NCBI GenBank assembly: GCA_030704615.1 | Contig: CM060733.1 | Coordinates: forward strand, 15,934,001 to 15,998,000 | Direction: 5' to 3' | Origin: Takakia lepidozioides | Taxonomy: Eukaryota > Streptophyta > Takakiopsida > Takakiales > Takakiaceae | Length of the DNA stretch: 64,000 nucleotides | Part shown: positions 32,323 through 43,199 of the stretch, piece after piece | Layout of the letters: the number at the start of each line of letters is the position of its first letter | Position numbering within the stretch: position 1 is the stretch's first letter | Notes under the pieces: generated by a model | Database searches by the model: none | The model's input: only the letters and a program-made list of their open reading frames with translations | What the model was told of the DNA's origin: nothing | Made by a program: the position numbers and the translations under genes

Positions 32323-33275
32323 CTATGCTGCATGTTCTTCAAATCCAACCAAATCCCCCACAGGGTTCAAAGAAAACCGTCCCACATGACGCACGCTAGA
32401 GAACGCCTCGATGATGGAAAGTCTGTCTGTTCTATGAGCATTTTTCAGATCTTCCTCGATCATGCCCACTATGGCCTCCACCCAATCTGAATTGACATAC
32501 ACCTGCACAATCCCATCCACACCCTGAATGCTACCAGCTATGCAAACATGAAGGGCACAGTGACTTGCTGTTTTGCAAGCATTACAAAAGAACAAGTCGT
32601 CATCCTGACGTGCTATGTCCTCGAGGCCACATGTGGCACACACTCGTTTGAAGGGTGGAGTGGAAGGCGAGGTGATGTAAAAAATCCCCAAAGGTGTTAG
32701 AGATGAGAAGATAATGCAATTGCAAAACAAATAGAAAGAGGAGAAACCTTGAAAATAAAAATAAATCATTACCTATGTAGCTATGCCATGTCCTCCATGG
32801 GCTGTTTGGGCATTATGCACTCGCTGCAAAGCGGCACATGTGTCATCATGCAAAACAGGAGCGAAAATGGTACAAGGGAGTGTGACCAGCCGCATGTCAC
32901 CGCTCTGAGTTGCCCCAATGTTTTTGAAAATTGCATATGTAGCACCTCCCCTACGAAACTGCTGGACTAACCGCTCATATTCTGCATGGAACGCTGGCAG
33001 AAAACTGACCTCCATACACTCAAACAATACCATTACTACTCCATAATAAGTTTAAAATAGCATAACAAAGAAAAGGCGAAAAGCAAACAAATGGTAAGAG
33101 ACTTACAATCTGAACATCCAGCTGAAAAGGCCCCATCCGCCACTGTCAGCTCGAAACGCTGTTCCACCTGACCACGTACTCCTATAACCACCACAGCATT
33201 AGTGGCGGTAGCAAACTTCTCATGGAATCGTTTTGAGAAAGCACTGATGGTGTCTTTGCAAAAGAAGTTGAGTAT
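32323..33275 (-). pseudogene. RPA-like gene, truncated duplicate
   Basis: Second tandem copy of the gene at 28136-29379. The zinc-ribbon exon and middle exon are identical in length and sequence, including the internal TAG. The first exon is cut at 33275 where the LINE 3' end begins, so the OB-fold N-terminal half is lost. Confidence 0.6.
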
Positions 33276-33289
33276 CGGAAGGGTGTCCT

Positions 33290-34506
33290 ATGGGACACCA
33301 ATTGACAGTAGAAAGTAGGGGAGTCTGTGTAGCCCTAGTTACCCAGGGGGTACCCTGGGGGACCTATGGTGCATTTGAAGTGCCGGATTTCAATTGGCGT
33401 TTGTTGGTGATAATAGCTGTGAGTGAACGGAGTGCCGTGAGGTGAATTGCTTTGAAACATTTGTGGATGAGAAGAGTGGGAATATTGAAGTTATCATGTA
33501 TGTCATTGATACTGGCGTTATGAATGTCGCCTCGAGTACCGGCGGTGATGACGGTTAATGGGCCAATTTTCCAGCCATACCGTCTGATTGCAAGGATAAG
33601 CGGGACATATTTTTGACGTTTTTCTAAAATCGAATCATTGGGGTGGCGATCGTGACAATTCAATGAAATGGATGGTGAATTGTGGGGATGGTGAGGTGGG
33701 GGGTAGGGTGTTAATGGGTAGGCCTTGTACAAGGAGTATGTCCGGGCAAAGCCTGGAAGGGCATGAGCATGGTGATCGGGTACATATGCATGGTAGCAGC
33801 CAGGGTGGCACAGTGTGGTCGGGTGGCCGACCTTGGTAGGTGCTAGCGTTTATAAGCGAGAACCATCTGGTTTCAGCACGGTTTAGAAAGAGCTTATGGA
33901 GATGTCAGACTGTCTGGTTGTGTCGCGTGATATGATGGCCGTGTATGATCGGGTGAGTAGCCAGGTGTCACGAGCTTGGTAAGTGGTTGAACACAATGGA
34001 CAGTATGGGGATGGGAACATATGCGGCCAGAAGATGTGCTTGTGCTGGTGACCCATGTATTGGGCGTATCTGAATTGGAGTGTTTGTCGGATTTGTGCGT
34101 CAGTAGTAGTTTTGGTTAGCCAGAAATGATTTGAGAGTTTATGGTGCAATACACTTGATTGAGTCTATTTTTGGATGTGTACTTTGGTGTGGCTGATGAA
34201 AGTTGCAGCTTGTTTATTTGCTTCTCGGGTAAGAGTGGTCAGGAGGTTACGGATGGGTCTGGGTGCAGGGGGGTCTGGTATGGGGTGTATACCCAGAAAG
34301 GGTGGGTGTGGGTGATGTGGATAGGGTCATCATTGGGTACAACTATGAGGTGGGAGGCGCCGAGTTGGGCGAGTAGGTTTGCTTCTTCATTACCATGAAT
34401 GCCAGTGTGCGAACGGACTTTGAGTATATGGACTGGGTGGCTGATGGCAACGGCCCTCTGGACAATAGCAGAAATAGGTTGCGGTCGGGGTGGTGATGAT
34501 CGGCAG
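33290..34506 (-). pseudogene. LINE 3' part: RNase H and C-terminal knuckle
   Basis: Reading on the minus strand from the MULE junction at 34506, an open frame contains HILKVRSHTGIHGNEEANLL, the final motif of a retroelement RNase H (conserved His and Asp/Glu region). A further frame (34149-33883) has YCPLCS followed by an aligned DTW segment, as in LINE C-terminal knuckles. The remaining frame to 33364 is unassigned 3' ORF or UTR. Stops and frame changes show decay. MULE copy B is inserted in it; the upstream RT is not in the window on this strand. Confidence 0.6.
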
Positions 34507-34969
34507 GGGGGCTGCTATTTCATGAGCCATGAGCCATGAGCGGCATGAGCCATGAGCAGAGTCGTAAGTGTGGAAAAAAACATGAGCAGCACTATTTTCC
34601 GGAAATGAGTGTCCGCGGGAATAGGGTTTAGGGTGCCACGGTCATAGGGGGAGAAGGACCTCCCGATGAAGGAGGTTCGGCAATGTTATTTAGAATTATA
34701 TATTGAAAGGCAATGTTTCGCGAATGGTAGGGTGGTACTGCTCTGTACAATGGGGGCCCATTTCAGCCTACCAGCCACTTGCAAAATCCACCCACACTCC
34801 CAATCCCAAACGAAATGAGCAATGACGCATTCTCGGAACGATGGACACAGAATAGAATAAAAAGAGGGCACAATGAGGTTTTTATTGATCCACATGAATT
34901 GCATTTGAAGCACGTCTGCTGTGCTGATTGTGCAATCAAATCTTTAGCCCTGTGCCTACTGAATACAAG

Positions 34970-35806
34970 TCACGTTGTCAATGGGACTTCGACTGCTCTC
35001 AGAACTAGCTCATGAGTCATGGGGCTCCTCCATGTAAAGTCGATTGCAGCCGTTGTACCGCCCCTAGTGATGTTCACCACAATGTCCTGCCCTTCAATCA
35101 TACCACCATCGAATATGGAAATCTTCACGTTTTCGTCGTCCACACCAATGCGAATGTCCCCATACAATGGAGAAGAGGAGCGCACTCCTTGAGGAGAATA
35201 GGTCTCTCCGATGGAGTCCACCCACGTCCAGTGGCAGCAGTTCCACCGCAACAGCATAGCAGTGCGCCTTCTTCTGCATGATTGACCGTCGTAGCTGGGA
35301 AAATCGGAATCGAGGATGCGCAGGAGCCACGGACTCCTCAGACCAAGATCGTCACCCCGCTCGAAGGCGTAGTGGCCTACGATATACTCAAAAGCCACCA
35401 ATGTTTCCACAATCGAACCAATATCTTCTGTGTAATCTGTGTACCAGATAACAATATCTCCCGATGTGGCCGAATACATTGCATAATCGATGCCTCCAAA
35501 TGGGCAGTCGTCCCGGTTCCGGAAGCACGACATCCTTGCAAAGGAGGACCTGAGGACGACTTGGATGCAGATGACAATGACCTTGCGGACAGCTACGAAG
35601 CCCTTAGATTTTGGAAATGATGCGAAGCGGAAGAGCAGTCCGGCCTCCAATAATGGAGCATTTGGGTCCCACGTACCCACCGACGGAGGTGGAACGTGTT
35701 CATCACGCCGGCGGTGGATGAACCCATACATCTTTCTCATCAACAAGTTATAGTTTGAGATCTGCCACCGAAGTCCATCCCCCCGGATGGAAATTCGGCG
35801 CCGCAT
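34970..35806 (-). CDS. unknown MULE gene, copy B (intact frame)
   Basis: Open from an upstream palindrome into MRKMYGFIHRRRDE, then without break to EVPLTT and TGA, so the likely start is the Met of MRKMYG at about 35740. About 255 residues. Its blocks match copy A: SFPKSKGFVAVRKV, DYAMYSATSGDIVIWYTDYTED, FERGDDLGLRSPWLLRI, FDGGMIEGQDIVVN. Compared with A it has a few extra bases after RKVI. AATAAA lies at about 34886-34891 (minus strand). No family recognised; a soluble beta-rich protein is likely. It is transcribed towards the beta end. Confidence 0.6.
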   Translation of the reverse strand: MRRRISIRGDGLRWQISNYNLLMRKMYGFIHRRRDEHVPPPSVGTWDPNAPLLEAGLLFRFASFPKSKGFVAVRKVIVICIQVVLRSSFARMSCFRNRDDCPFGGIDYAMYSATSGDIVIWYTDYTEDIGSIVETLVAFEYIVGHYAFERGDDLGLRSPWLLRILDSDFPSYDGQSCRRRRTAMLLRWNCCHWTWVDSIGETYSPQGVRSSSPLYGDIRIGVDDENVKISIFDGGMIEGQDIVVNITRGGTTAAIDFTWRSPMTHELVLRAVEVPLTT

Positions 35807-36029
35807 TTACATCGAAGAGGGGATGGACTTCGTCGTGTCCAGTGGCTATCGGCCCACCTGGCAGTGAGTGCCCATAGTTTGCATGGCAGGGTAGGAAACT
35901 GAAACGGCTACATTCATGAAGCAGCCAATCTTCATCGGTCCAGGATCCTGTAGGGGGGAAATTTAAATGTGCCCTGGAGTGTTTGTGAGGAATTGCAGCG
36001 TTAGCTTGAACTTTTTCCAGCCACCGCGC

Positions 36030-36600
36030 AGCTCCTCCTCCATCCGACTGCCCTTATCATGGCCACGATTATGCTATGTTCAAACCAGAATCAGGAGACA
36101 TCATTGTCTGGCTCTCTGTTTTCACAGACGCTGCTGGAATCAAGCAAGAGTCTTTGCGCGCAATGGAGTATCTGGAGGGCTATTACCGCTTTGAGCGAGG
36201 TGAGGGCGAGGGTCAATGCGGTCCGTGGGTCCTGAAAATTGTTGACCTCGATATACCAAGCTGGAAAGGGATGTCGGACAGATCACGCACGGCCCTCGCT
36301 TTGGCGCTGGAACTGCTGCCAGTGGACCAGGGAGGACGGCACCGGGGAAAACTATATACGTGCAGATCACTCCGCTCTTCCAGTGTATGGAGACATTCGG
36401 CTGAGTTGCGAAGACGAATCGCACGGGCACATGAGGCCCACAGTGACCTTGTCAATGTATGATGGTGGTATCATTGATGGACATGACATTGTCGTCGGCT
36501 CCAGCAAGGGCAGCAGAACGACCGAATTGCAGTTTACCTCGAGGTGCCGCAGCAGTGATGAGCTTGTTTTGAGGGGTATCGAAGTTCCGTCGACTTGGTG
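36030..36600 (+). pseudogene. divergent paralogue of the unknown MULE gene
   Basis: The plus-strand frame with DYAMFKPESGDIIVWLSVFTD, EYLEGYYRFERGEGEG and WVLKIVDLDIPSW aligns with the gene at 34970-35806. A one-base insertion near 36303 (TTTGGCGCTGG against TTGCGGTGG) shifts the frame, after which WRWNCCQWT, YGDIRLSCEDE, YDGGIIDGHDIVV and EVPSTW continue to a TGA at 36600. AATAAA follows at 36668. The two paralogues are head to head, sharing about 230-300 bp between them. Copy A lacks this gene: its sequence skips from the equivalent of 36690 to that of 35985. Confidence 0.65.
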
Positions 36601-36857
36601 AAGCCCATGTAGAAGGAGGAAGGGCTTAGTTTTGTCTGCAGTTGGTAAATGTGAGACATCGTGTCCGATCAATAAACCCATCGTACCTCACTTCTGTATG
36701 ATTGTGTTTCATTCTGTTGAATAACTGTCGGAATTGGCCCACTGTTTACAATTTGATGTCTCATTTCTACAATGTGTCTGTCCGGATGAATATAGCAGAG
36801 TAACCGGTATGTGAGTCATGTGTCAAGAATATACCAGAGTAACGCCATGTCGGACAT
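36601..36857. other. 3' region of the paralogue
   Basis: Non-coding; holds the poly(A) signal and matches 25800-25920 in copy A. Confidence 0.4.
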
Positions 36858-37593
36858 TGAAATGCGGGCACCGCATTTCTATGTCGGCATCGAAATGCGG
36901 CACCGCATTTCCATGTGGGACAAGGAAATGCGGTGCATCATTTCCGTCCAGGTACACGAAATACCAACACGGGTCTATAAATTGGACAGACAACGAGGTT
37001 GGCATTGCAAATGCGGCGACGCATTTCCAGCTTGGCAATGGAAACTTCTTTTTGGACAAGGGAATGCGGTGCCGCATTTCCGTCCAACACTTCGAAAAGT
37101 GTGACATTTCCGACCAGCGCGATGGAATGCATTACCGGCCTTTCCGTGAGAGGGTCTGCAAATGGACAAATTGCGATGTCCGTTCTGGAAATGCGGCGCC
37201 GCATTTCCATGTCCGTCATCGACTTTTTTTTACAATGGAATGCGGTGCGAATTTTTGCTGATGGGCCTGCAGTTCGAACAACGACCATCCCCAATATGGA
37301 AATGCGGCACCGCATTTTCAATTCCGCCATCTCGACCTCCTTGTTCGACCTCCTTGTTCGACCTCTGTAAGCGTGGTGGCATCCATGCAATGAGCGGGAG
37401 AGGCCAAAACTGGCGTGTGGACAAAGAAATTTTGGAAATGCAGCACCGCATTTCCAATCGGCCGATTACTTTTTACTATGCCAACATTGAAATGGAAAAT
37501 TTAGTCCCTCCCCTGTTTTGGAAATGCGGTGCCGCATTTCCAAAAGAGGTTCTTAGAGTTCCCAAAATTTTGGAAATGCGGTGCCCCATTTCT
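36858..37593. repeat. second palindrome array (copy B)
   Basis: Inverted counterpart of 24985-25764 with fewer and more diverged units; the 32-33-bp block is reduced to three palindromes (36858-36950). Arms GGAAATGCGG with a central YR are kept in most units. Confidence 0.85.
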
Positions 37594-37739
37594 GATTTTG
37601 GGAGCGTCGTGGTTTGAGCGATTGTGTGGCTGGAATGCACACTGGAGAGGGGTCACGAATGTCTGGCAGAATTTCCTTTATATACTCTGGAAGAGAATTT
37701 ACATTTACAGAGACTTCATTAAAATTCTATTAATCTTGA

Positions 37740-38864
37740 AAATCATCCGAATCCTCATCCTGTTCTAGACTGTCCTGCTCCGCCTCCACCCCTCAGTGCC
37801 TTTCTCATCTCCAGCGGACTGCTCGTTGGCCAGGCTTTCGAAAACCCCATCTTCCCCTTGCGGAACTGTCCATCTCACCTCCGTTGGGTCGTCTTCCTCC
37901 CTGTCTGCGTCGCTCTCATCCGCTGAATCACATATGTACTTTCGTACCCGTCTACCTGTCTGAGCTGCTGCCAACTCTTTCCTTATCCTTCTGTCCTCCC
38001 TAGCCTCTCCAAAATCTGCTCTACTTTACTGGGATTCTCACTTCTTCTAAGCGCTGTATTTGCGAGTTTAGCTGCATAACTAGGAAGGGAGTAGTCCCTC
38101 ACCGGGCTCGTCATGAAGTCGGCCCTCGCAAAGAACGGGACATTCTTCCTGGCAGGAAGTGTAGGCCCTACATGTTTCGACCCGGACCCTGCAATCCTGC
38201 ACATGACAATCATCAACGAGACTAATGAGAACCACAGTCGGGAAATTCGTTTGACATAAATGACCCAGAAGGCTTTGCAAACTTACAATGTTTGCACTCA
38301 CTCGTATTCCGGGTTCTCCTCTGCATCAATGTCCACTGTGTCTTCCTCGGACTCCGACGAATCCGAGGAGACTTCCGCTCTGTCGGGAGCCTTGACATTC
38401 CGTTGCAGCCCTTCCAGATGGGATCCCCACACGGATGAATCCTCCTCGTAGGCTAAGAGGTGCCGGTCGGAAAACCGCCCAGCCCACATTGAGGCACCTG
38501 TTACAATGCCATCCACACATTACCACATGGCGCTTCAGATGTTGCGAACTACATCCTAACGAGAATTTGCAGAACAGCATAGATCAAGATTCTGCATACC
38601 TGTCCCACAGATGAGGTCGAGCACTGTGCCCTCCACGTCTGTGCATGTCTCCATAATTGTCTGAATGAAGGCAGGGCTCCGAGTCCGTGAGTACCGCAGG
38701 GGTTCCGTTGAAGTGAGGCTATGAGGGAGAAGTTCCTTGGGAACGTTGTTGAACAGAACGTCGTAATCGAGGGGGTCGCAGTTCGGGTCAACCTTTCCTC
38801 CCTCCTTCCGGAAAGCAAAGGTGGAGTTCTCCTTCACAAAGCAGTATGCATCGAACTGCTTCGT
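37740..38864 (-). pseudogene. methyltransferase-like gene, motifs X and I, acidic tail
   Basis: An exon begins after TGTATGCAG (38864) and runs to 38601. It includes SRTRSPAFIQTIMETC (motif X-like) and GTVLDLICGTG (motif I, the AdoMet-binding loop, FxGxG class). A probable 45-bp intron (38600-38556) leads to CSSQHLKRHVVMCGW. Further frames encode DRHLLAYEEDSSVWGSHL, an acidic Ser-rich stretch, the SVPRD-type exon with SPVRDYSLPSYAAKLANT and a final acidic tail that is frameshifted near 37800 relative to copy A. Motifs in this spacing fit a DNA or RNA amino-methyltransferase of the N4/N6 type. The gypsy element lies in the intron 5' of the motif X exon. Motif IV is at 27442-27872. Confidence 0.55.
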
Positions 38865-38927
38865 CTGCATACACAAGGGGGAACGATTAGAAACCGAATG
38901 CGGCACCGCATTTGAAAACACCCAAGC

Positions 38928-39652
38928 TGTCGCGCACCTCACTTCGGTAAACTCCCCTTCAAGTCATAGTTACTCGCTTTGATGCGCGCGCCTGACTCCC
39001 AACCTGGCCGCCGGGCCAACTTGGAGCTTCGGCTGCTCACCGGGACATAACGGTCCCCCCTTCGCTTCCCTCTAAAACCCTCCACCTAATTGGGACTAGG
39101 AGAATTCCCTTTGGTAGATGGCAGTCCGGAACAGCTCCCCACTCTTTGGTCGCTTTCCGGCTCGCTCGCTTACTCACTAGTTTTTGGTCACCAACGGGCT
39201 TGCACCGTTCTCGGGGTTACTACTCCCTATATATACTTCTGTAGCTGTCCGCGGGGGTTTCACAACTAGCCATGCCATTTTATGGCGAACCACCACGAAG
39301 ACCCTCGATTCCCGGTGGTGAGTCGCGGTGAGTCTTGGCCCGCTCACCACGGCCCCTATGGACCGTGATGAGTCCCAAGACTCCCCACGACTCCCACCAC
39401 GAGGTCTCCGCCCCCATGGTGAGTCCTATGCCACCCCCACTAAGTCCCACTAAGCTACCACCACCCCTTGTGGAGCCACCCCCACCGCAACCCGGTGTGC
39501 GGGGCTCCACCTAGTGAGCGCCTCCGCTTCCCTGAGTGCCTTGGGCACTCAAGGGTGCCTCAGCCCCCCATACCTATCGCTGCCGCTGCCCCACCACAGG
39601 GGCAGCCCCTCATGTGTCCCGACCCCTGCCCTCAAGGCAAAGGGCCGCGACA
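38928..39652 (-). repeat. gypsy 3' LTR (complete)
   Basis: 725 bp, TGTCGCG to CGCGACA. It holds TATATATA at about 39227-39234, a possible promoter element. The sequence GGTAGGGGTG on the minus strand just inside the element is a possible polypurine tract. Confidence 0.9.
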
Positions 39653-40502
39653 CACACCCCTACCAACAGGGAGTCGATGTCCTCATCGACTTGTCCATTT
39701 TGTAGAAACGAACATCCAAGTTGTGGCGTCCCACATCAAGGAGTTTGTTTCTGTACCATGGCGTCCCATGGTAAGGAACCAAACTCCACACTTGACTCTA
39801 CTCTCCACTAGCTAGTTCGGCCGACTTCCTCCAAGTCCCGGCCAAGGGTGGAGCCTCTCCAGCTCCTCCCAGTGCACTCTTCTTGGCCTACTTCAAGGCC
39901 AAGGAACGATCCTCCCCGAGGATCGAATCGCCTTACTGCAACAACATTGCTTGCGATCGCTCATGATGCCGCTTTTGGCATCACCTTGAGCAAGGGTTCA
40001 CCTGGAACCCTCTTTGACCAGGAAGATAACCTTGAACCAACCGTGCGCCCCAATCACTACAATTGGGTCCGCCTTGGAATGCTCGCCTGAGGTACGGGAA
40101 CACGTCGAAGCCGCACTACGACTTCGTCCCAAGGTTACACGATTATAGTACGTGAACGGAAGCACGTAGCTTCCGCGTTAGCCCGCACTACAAGGCAACC
40201 CCCTCGGTAGCGCAGTTATAGTACGCGCACGCGCCAGGTGCGCACTAGCACGTGAACTCCCAAAGAAGGCGCAAGTTTCCTTGCCCCTTGGATGGGAGTC
40301 ACCCGATTTCGGCTCTGCGCAAACACACGATTACCCAATTTACCTCTCCCACTTTTGTAAGCTAGCATGCATTCTACACACTAGCCAACCACACCATGCA
40401 TCACCATTCCAAACACAATAGGACGCACAATATTTGGAACCCATTTCCTTTATAACAAATTTTTGTACAATACAAGTTTTTGCAATCGGATTCCTGAGCT
40501 AG
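39653..40502. other. gypsy 3' untranslated region
   Basis: No coding frame on the element strand. It lies between the chromodomain end and the 3' LTR. A stretch around 40140-40260 repeats GCACG(C/T)-type phrases (GTGCGCACTAGCACGTG). Confidence 0.45.
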
Positions 40503-43199
40503 CTAAACCGGGCTAAGCATGCATTTCCTCCCCCACGCTCCAAGGTTGATGTCCCCATCAACGCTTCTTCCGCTTTTGAGGTCGCCCTTCGAAAGCTGCA
40601 ACCGCCTCGGATGCGTTTCCCATTTCTGAGGCACGCACCCAAGATGCCTCCACATGATGATAGCCCTTCCATTTGACGAGATACTCCGTTTCTCGGTTCC
40701 TGAACCTCCTGACTTAAGTATTGCCTCCACCTCGTACTCAGGTTCATTTTCATGATCCAACAGCATAGGTGGCGGACGCAACACTTGATGCCGATTCGGA
40801 CGCGCTTCATCTTTGAAGTAAGGCTTCAAAAGGGAAACATGGAATACTGGGTGTACCTTGCTGTTTGCCGGCAGCTCCAATTCATACACATCCTCATTCA
40901 TAACCTTCCGAATGCAAAAGGGTCCCGCATACAGAGGCACGAACTTTGGACTCACTTCCGGAGGTAGTCGGAAATTCTTGATGTTCAACCAGACCTCTGT
41001 GTCTGCCTCAAACTTCACTTCCCTCCGCTTCCGATTCGCCTGCCTTTCATACCGTTTCCTAGCTTTGGCAATATTGTACTTTGCGAGCTTCAACAAACGC
41101 TCGCGTTCTTCCAGTACCGCCGCTACTGCCGGTTCCTCAACGTCCTGGGCGGCCCAACTTGTCGGCACCAGAGGTGCTTTTCCATAGACCAACACGAAAG
41201 GGGAAACTCCCGTTGCGGAGTGTTTGTGTTATTATAACAGAACTCTGCCGCGTCTAAGTGTTCCATCCAGTCTGATTGGTCTGCCGACACGTAATTCCGC
41301 AAGAATTGCTTCACTACGGAATTCACTCTTTCCGTTTGGCCGTCCGTCGTAGGTCGGAAGGGGCGGTGCTCATCTTCAGCCTCGTCCCCATCTTCTTCCA
41401 AAGTGCTCTCCAGAATTTACTCGTAAACTTTGGATCGCGGTCCGAGACAATATCCTTCGGGACTCCATGATGCTTTAAGACGTGGGCGAAGTAAAGTCGC
41501 CCTGTCTCCTGCGCCGTTGCCGTCTCCTTGGTGGGGATGAAATGGCCCATTTTACTGAACCTATCTACCACCACCATGATTGCATCGAATCCTTTTGACA
41601 GCGGCATAACAGTCATGAAATCCATCGAGACGCTTTCCCAAGTCCCCTCTGGAATCGGCAAGGGTTGTAACAGCCCCGCTTGCTTTTTGTACTCGCTCCG
41701 GTTTTGTTGGCATGTGGTGCATGTCTTGACATACTCCTCTGCCTCCTCCCTCAGTTTGGGCCAGAAATACTCTTTTTTCAAGAGTGCCGCAGTGCGCTTG
41801 GCTCCGCCGTGGCCCCGCAAGCGGGCTATCATGGCATTCTCTCAAGAGGCTATCTCTGATCCCTCCCTTCGGCACGTAGAGACGTTTTTGCTTATACCAG
41901 AGCAGTCCATTTTGCAAGTGGAACTGCGATTTAACCCCCATTCTCAAATCCTGCATCACGGACTTTGCCAGCTCATCCTTCCGGCAAGCCTTTCGGATCT
42001 TCCTTTGGAGCGCCGTCTCGCCCTTGTACACCAACAAGAGCTGCTGCTTTCTACTTAAAGCATCGGCCACCACATTGTCCCGTCCCGGTTTGTACTGGAT
42101 ATCCACGTCGAACACTGCCAAAGTATCTTGCCACCTAAGTTGTTTTGGGGACAACTTGGGCTGCGTGGCAAAATACTTCACCGTGACATTGTCCGTGAAC
42201 ACCTTCACTGGTTGGAACCAACATAGTGGCGCCAGAGCTCAAGGCAATGCACCACCGCCTTCATCTCTTTTTCGTGCGTTGGCCACCGTCGCTCCACTTC
42301 ATTCAGTTTCTTACTTTCGCAAGCCACTGGACGTCCATCTTGCATAAGTACACCCCCAATCGCGAAGTCCGATGCATCTGTATGAATCTCAAACGGACGA
42401 TCGAACTCCGGGATTTTCAAGACTGAAGCTTCCGTCATCCGCTGCTTCAATTCAGCAAAAGCTTGGCCACAAAATGTGTTCCATACCCAGACTTTGGATT
42501 TACACAGAAGGTCCGACAGCGGCCCCGCGATCTTGGCGAAATTTCTCACATACTTCCGGTAATAGGAGGCGAGTCCTAGGAAGGATCGCACTCCCGGGAC
42601 CGAAGTCGGAGGCTCCCAGTCCAAGATCGCCCTCACCTTTCTGTCATCCATTTTGATCCCATCCTGTGTAATCACATGCCCTAGGAACTCCACTTTTGTG
42701 ACCCCGAATTCGCACTTTGAAGCTTTGGCATACAGCTTCCCTTCTCGCAATTTTTGGAACACCCTTTGAGGTGCTCCTCCTTTGTTTTCGAGTACACCAA
42801 GATGTCGTCGATGTACACGATCACAAAGTCATCCAACCACTCCTGGAAAAGGCTGTTCATCAGCGTGCTAAATGTTGCTGGTGCATTGGTGAGCCCAAAA
42901 GGCATCACCAAGAACTCATATGAACCATACCTTGTCCGGCACGCGGTCTTCTCCTCATCTCCTTCCGCCACCCGAATTTGGTGATAGCCGGAGCGCAAGT
43001 CGATCCGGCTGAAATACTTCGCTCCTGCCAACCGATCGAAGAGGTCGTCGATCCTTGGCAAAGGGTACCGGTTTTTGATAGTCACCTTATTCAGAGCCCT
43101 GTAATCGACACACATCCGCAGCGTCCCATCCTTCTTGTCTGCAAATAGCACCGGGGCTCCGTAAGGTGACTTACTCGGCCGGATGTACCCCTTTGACAT
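40503..43199 (-). pseudogene. gypsy pol: RT, RNase H, integrase, chromodomain
   Basis: Minus-strand frames in order: reverse transcriptase with [15 protein letters not shown] and the catalytic YIDD (about 42800-42815); RNase H with HTDASDFAIGG (DEDD nuclease first Asp) and FTDN; integrase zinc-binding HHCC region (TCTTCQQNR), catalytic MDFM (41630), SDRDPKF (41445) and DGQTERVN (41330) as D, D and E; then a chromodomain with EYEVEAIL followed in another frame by EYLVKWKGY. At least six frame changes occur, at 43199, 42700, 42208, 41700, 41380 and 41190 approximately, and one inside the chromodomain near 40710. All catalytic residues named are kept. It copies element RNA to DNA and integrates it. 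Confidence 0.9.

Larger units (their letters stand above)
27873..33275. repeat. 4.19-kb segment with a partial second tandem copy
   Basis: 27873-29088 and 32059-33275 are almost identical direct repeats, offset 4186-4187 bases (one single-base indel). The layout is one full unit (27873-32058) followed by the first 1.2 kb of a second. The unit carries the RPA-like and OTU-like frames and is clearly more AT-rich than its surroundings. Near the start, CACACAAC and GTTGTGTGG form a short inverted repeat. The second copy ends where a LINE 3' end is joined. It could be a fragment of another transposon class. Confidence 0.85.
34507..38927 (-). mobile_element. MULE copy B, beta-terminal part
   Basis: The beta end starts at 34507 with GGGGGCTGCTATTTC and ATGAGC repeats; the interior runs rightward, so the element is on the minus strand relative to copies A and D. 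It holds two divergent paralogous genes, the second palindrome array and the 3' half of the methyltransferase-like gene. It stops at 38927 where the gypsy LTR is inserted (target duplication CAAGC). The matching continuation is found at 27442, not here. The left flank is GATCGGCAG. Confidence 0.8.

Noticed and set aside
27873-33275. Calling the segment a Helitron
   Set aside because: RPA-like and OTU-like genes fit, but no Rep or helicase motifs and no convincing TC...CTRR ends with hairpin were seen.
27442-38864. Bacterial restriction-modification island
   Set aside because: The gene has introns and an acidic eukaryotic tail and lies in a MULE; no endonuclease is present.
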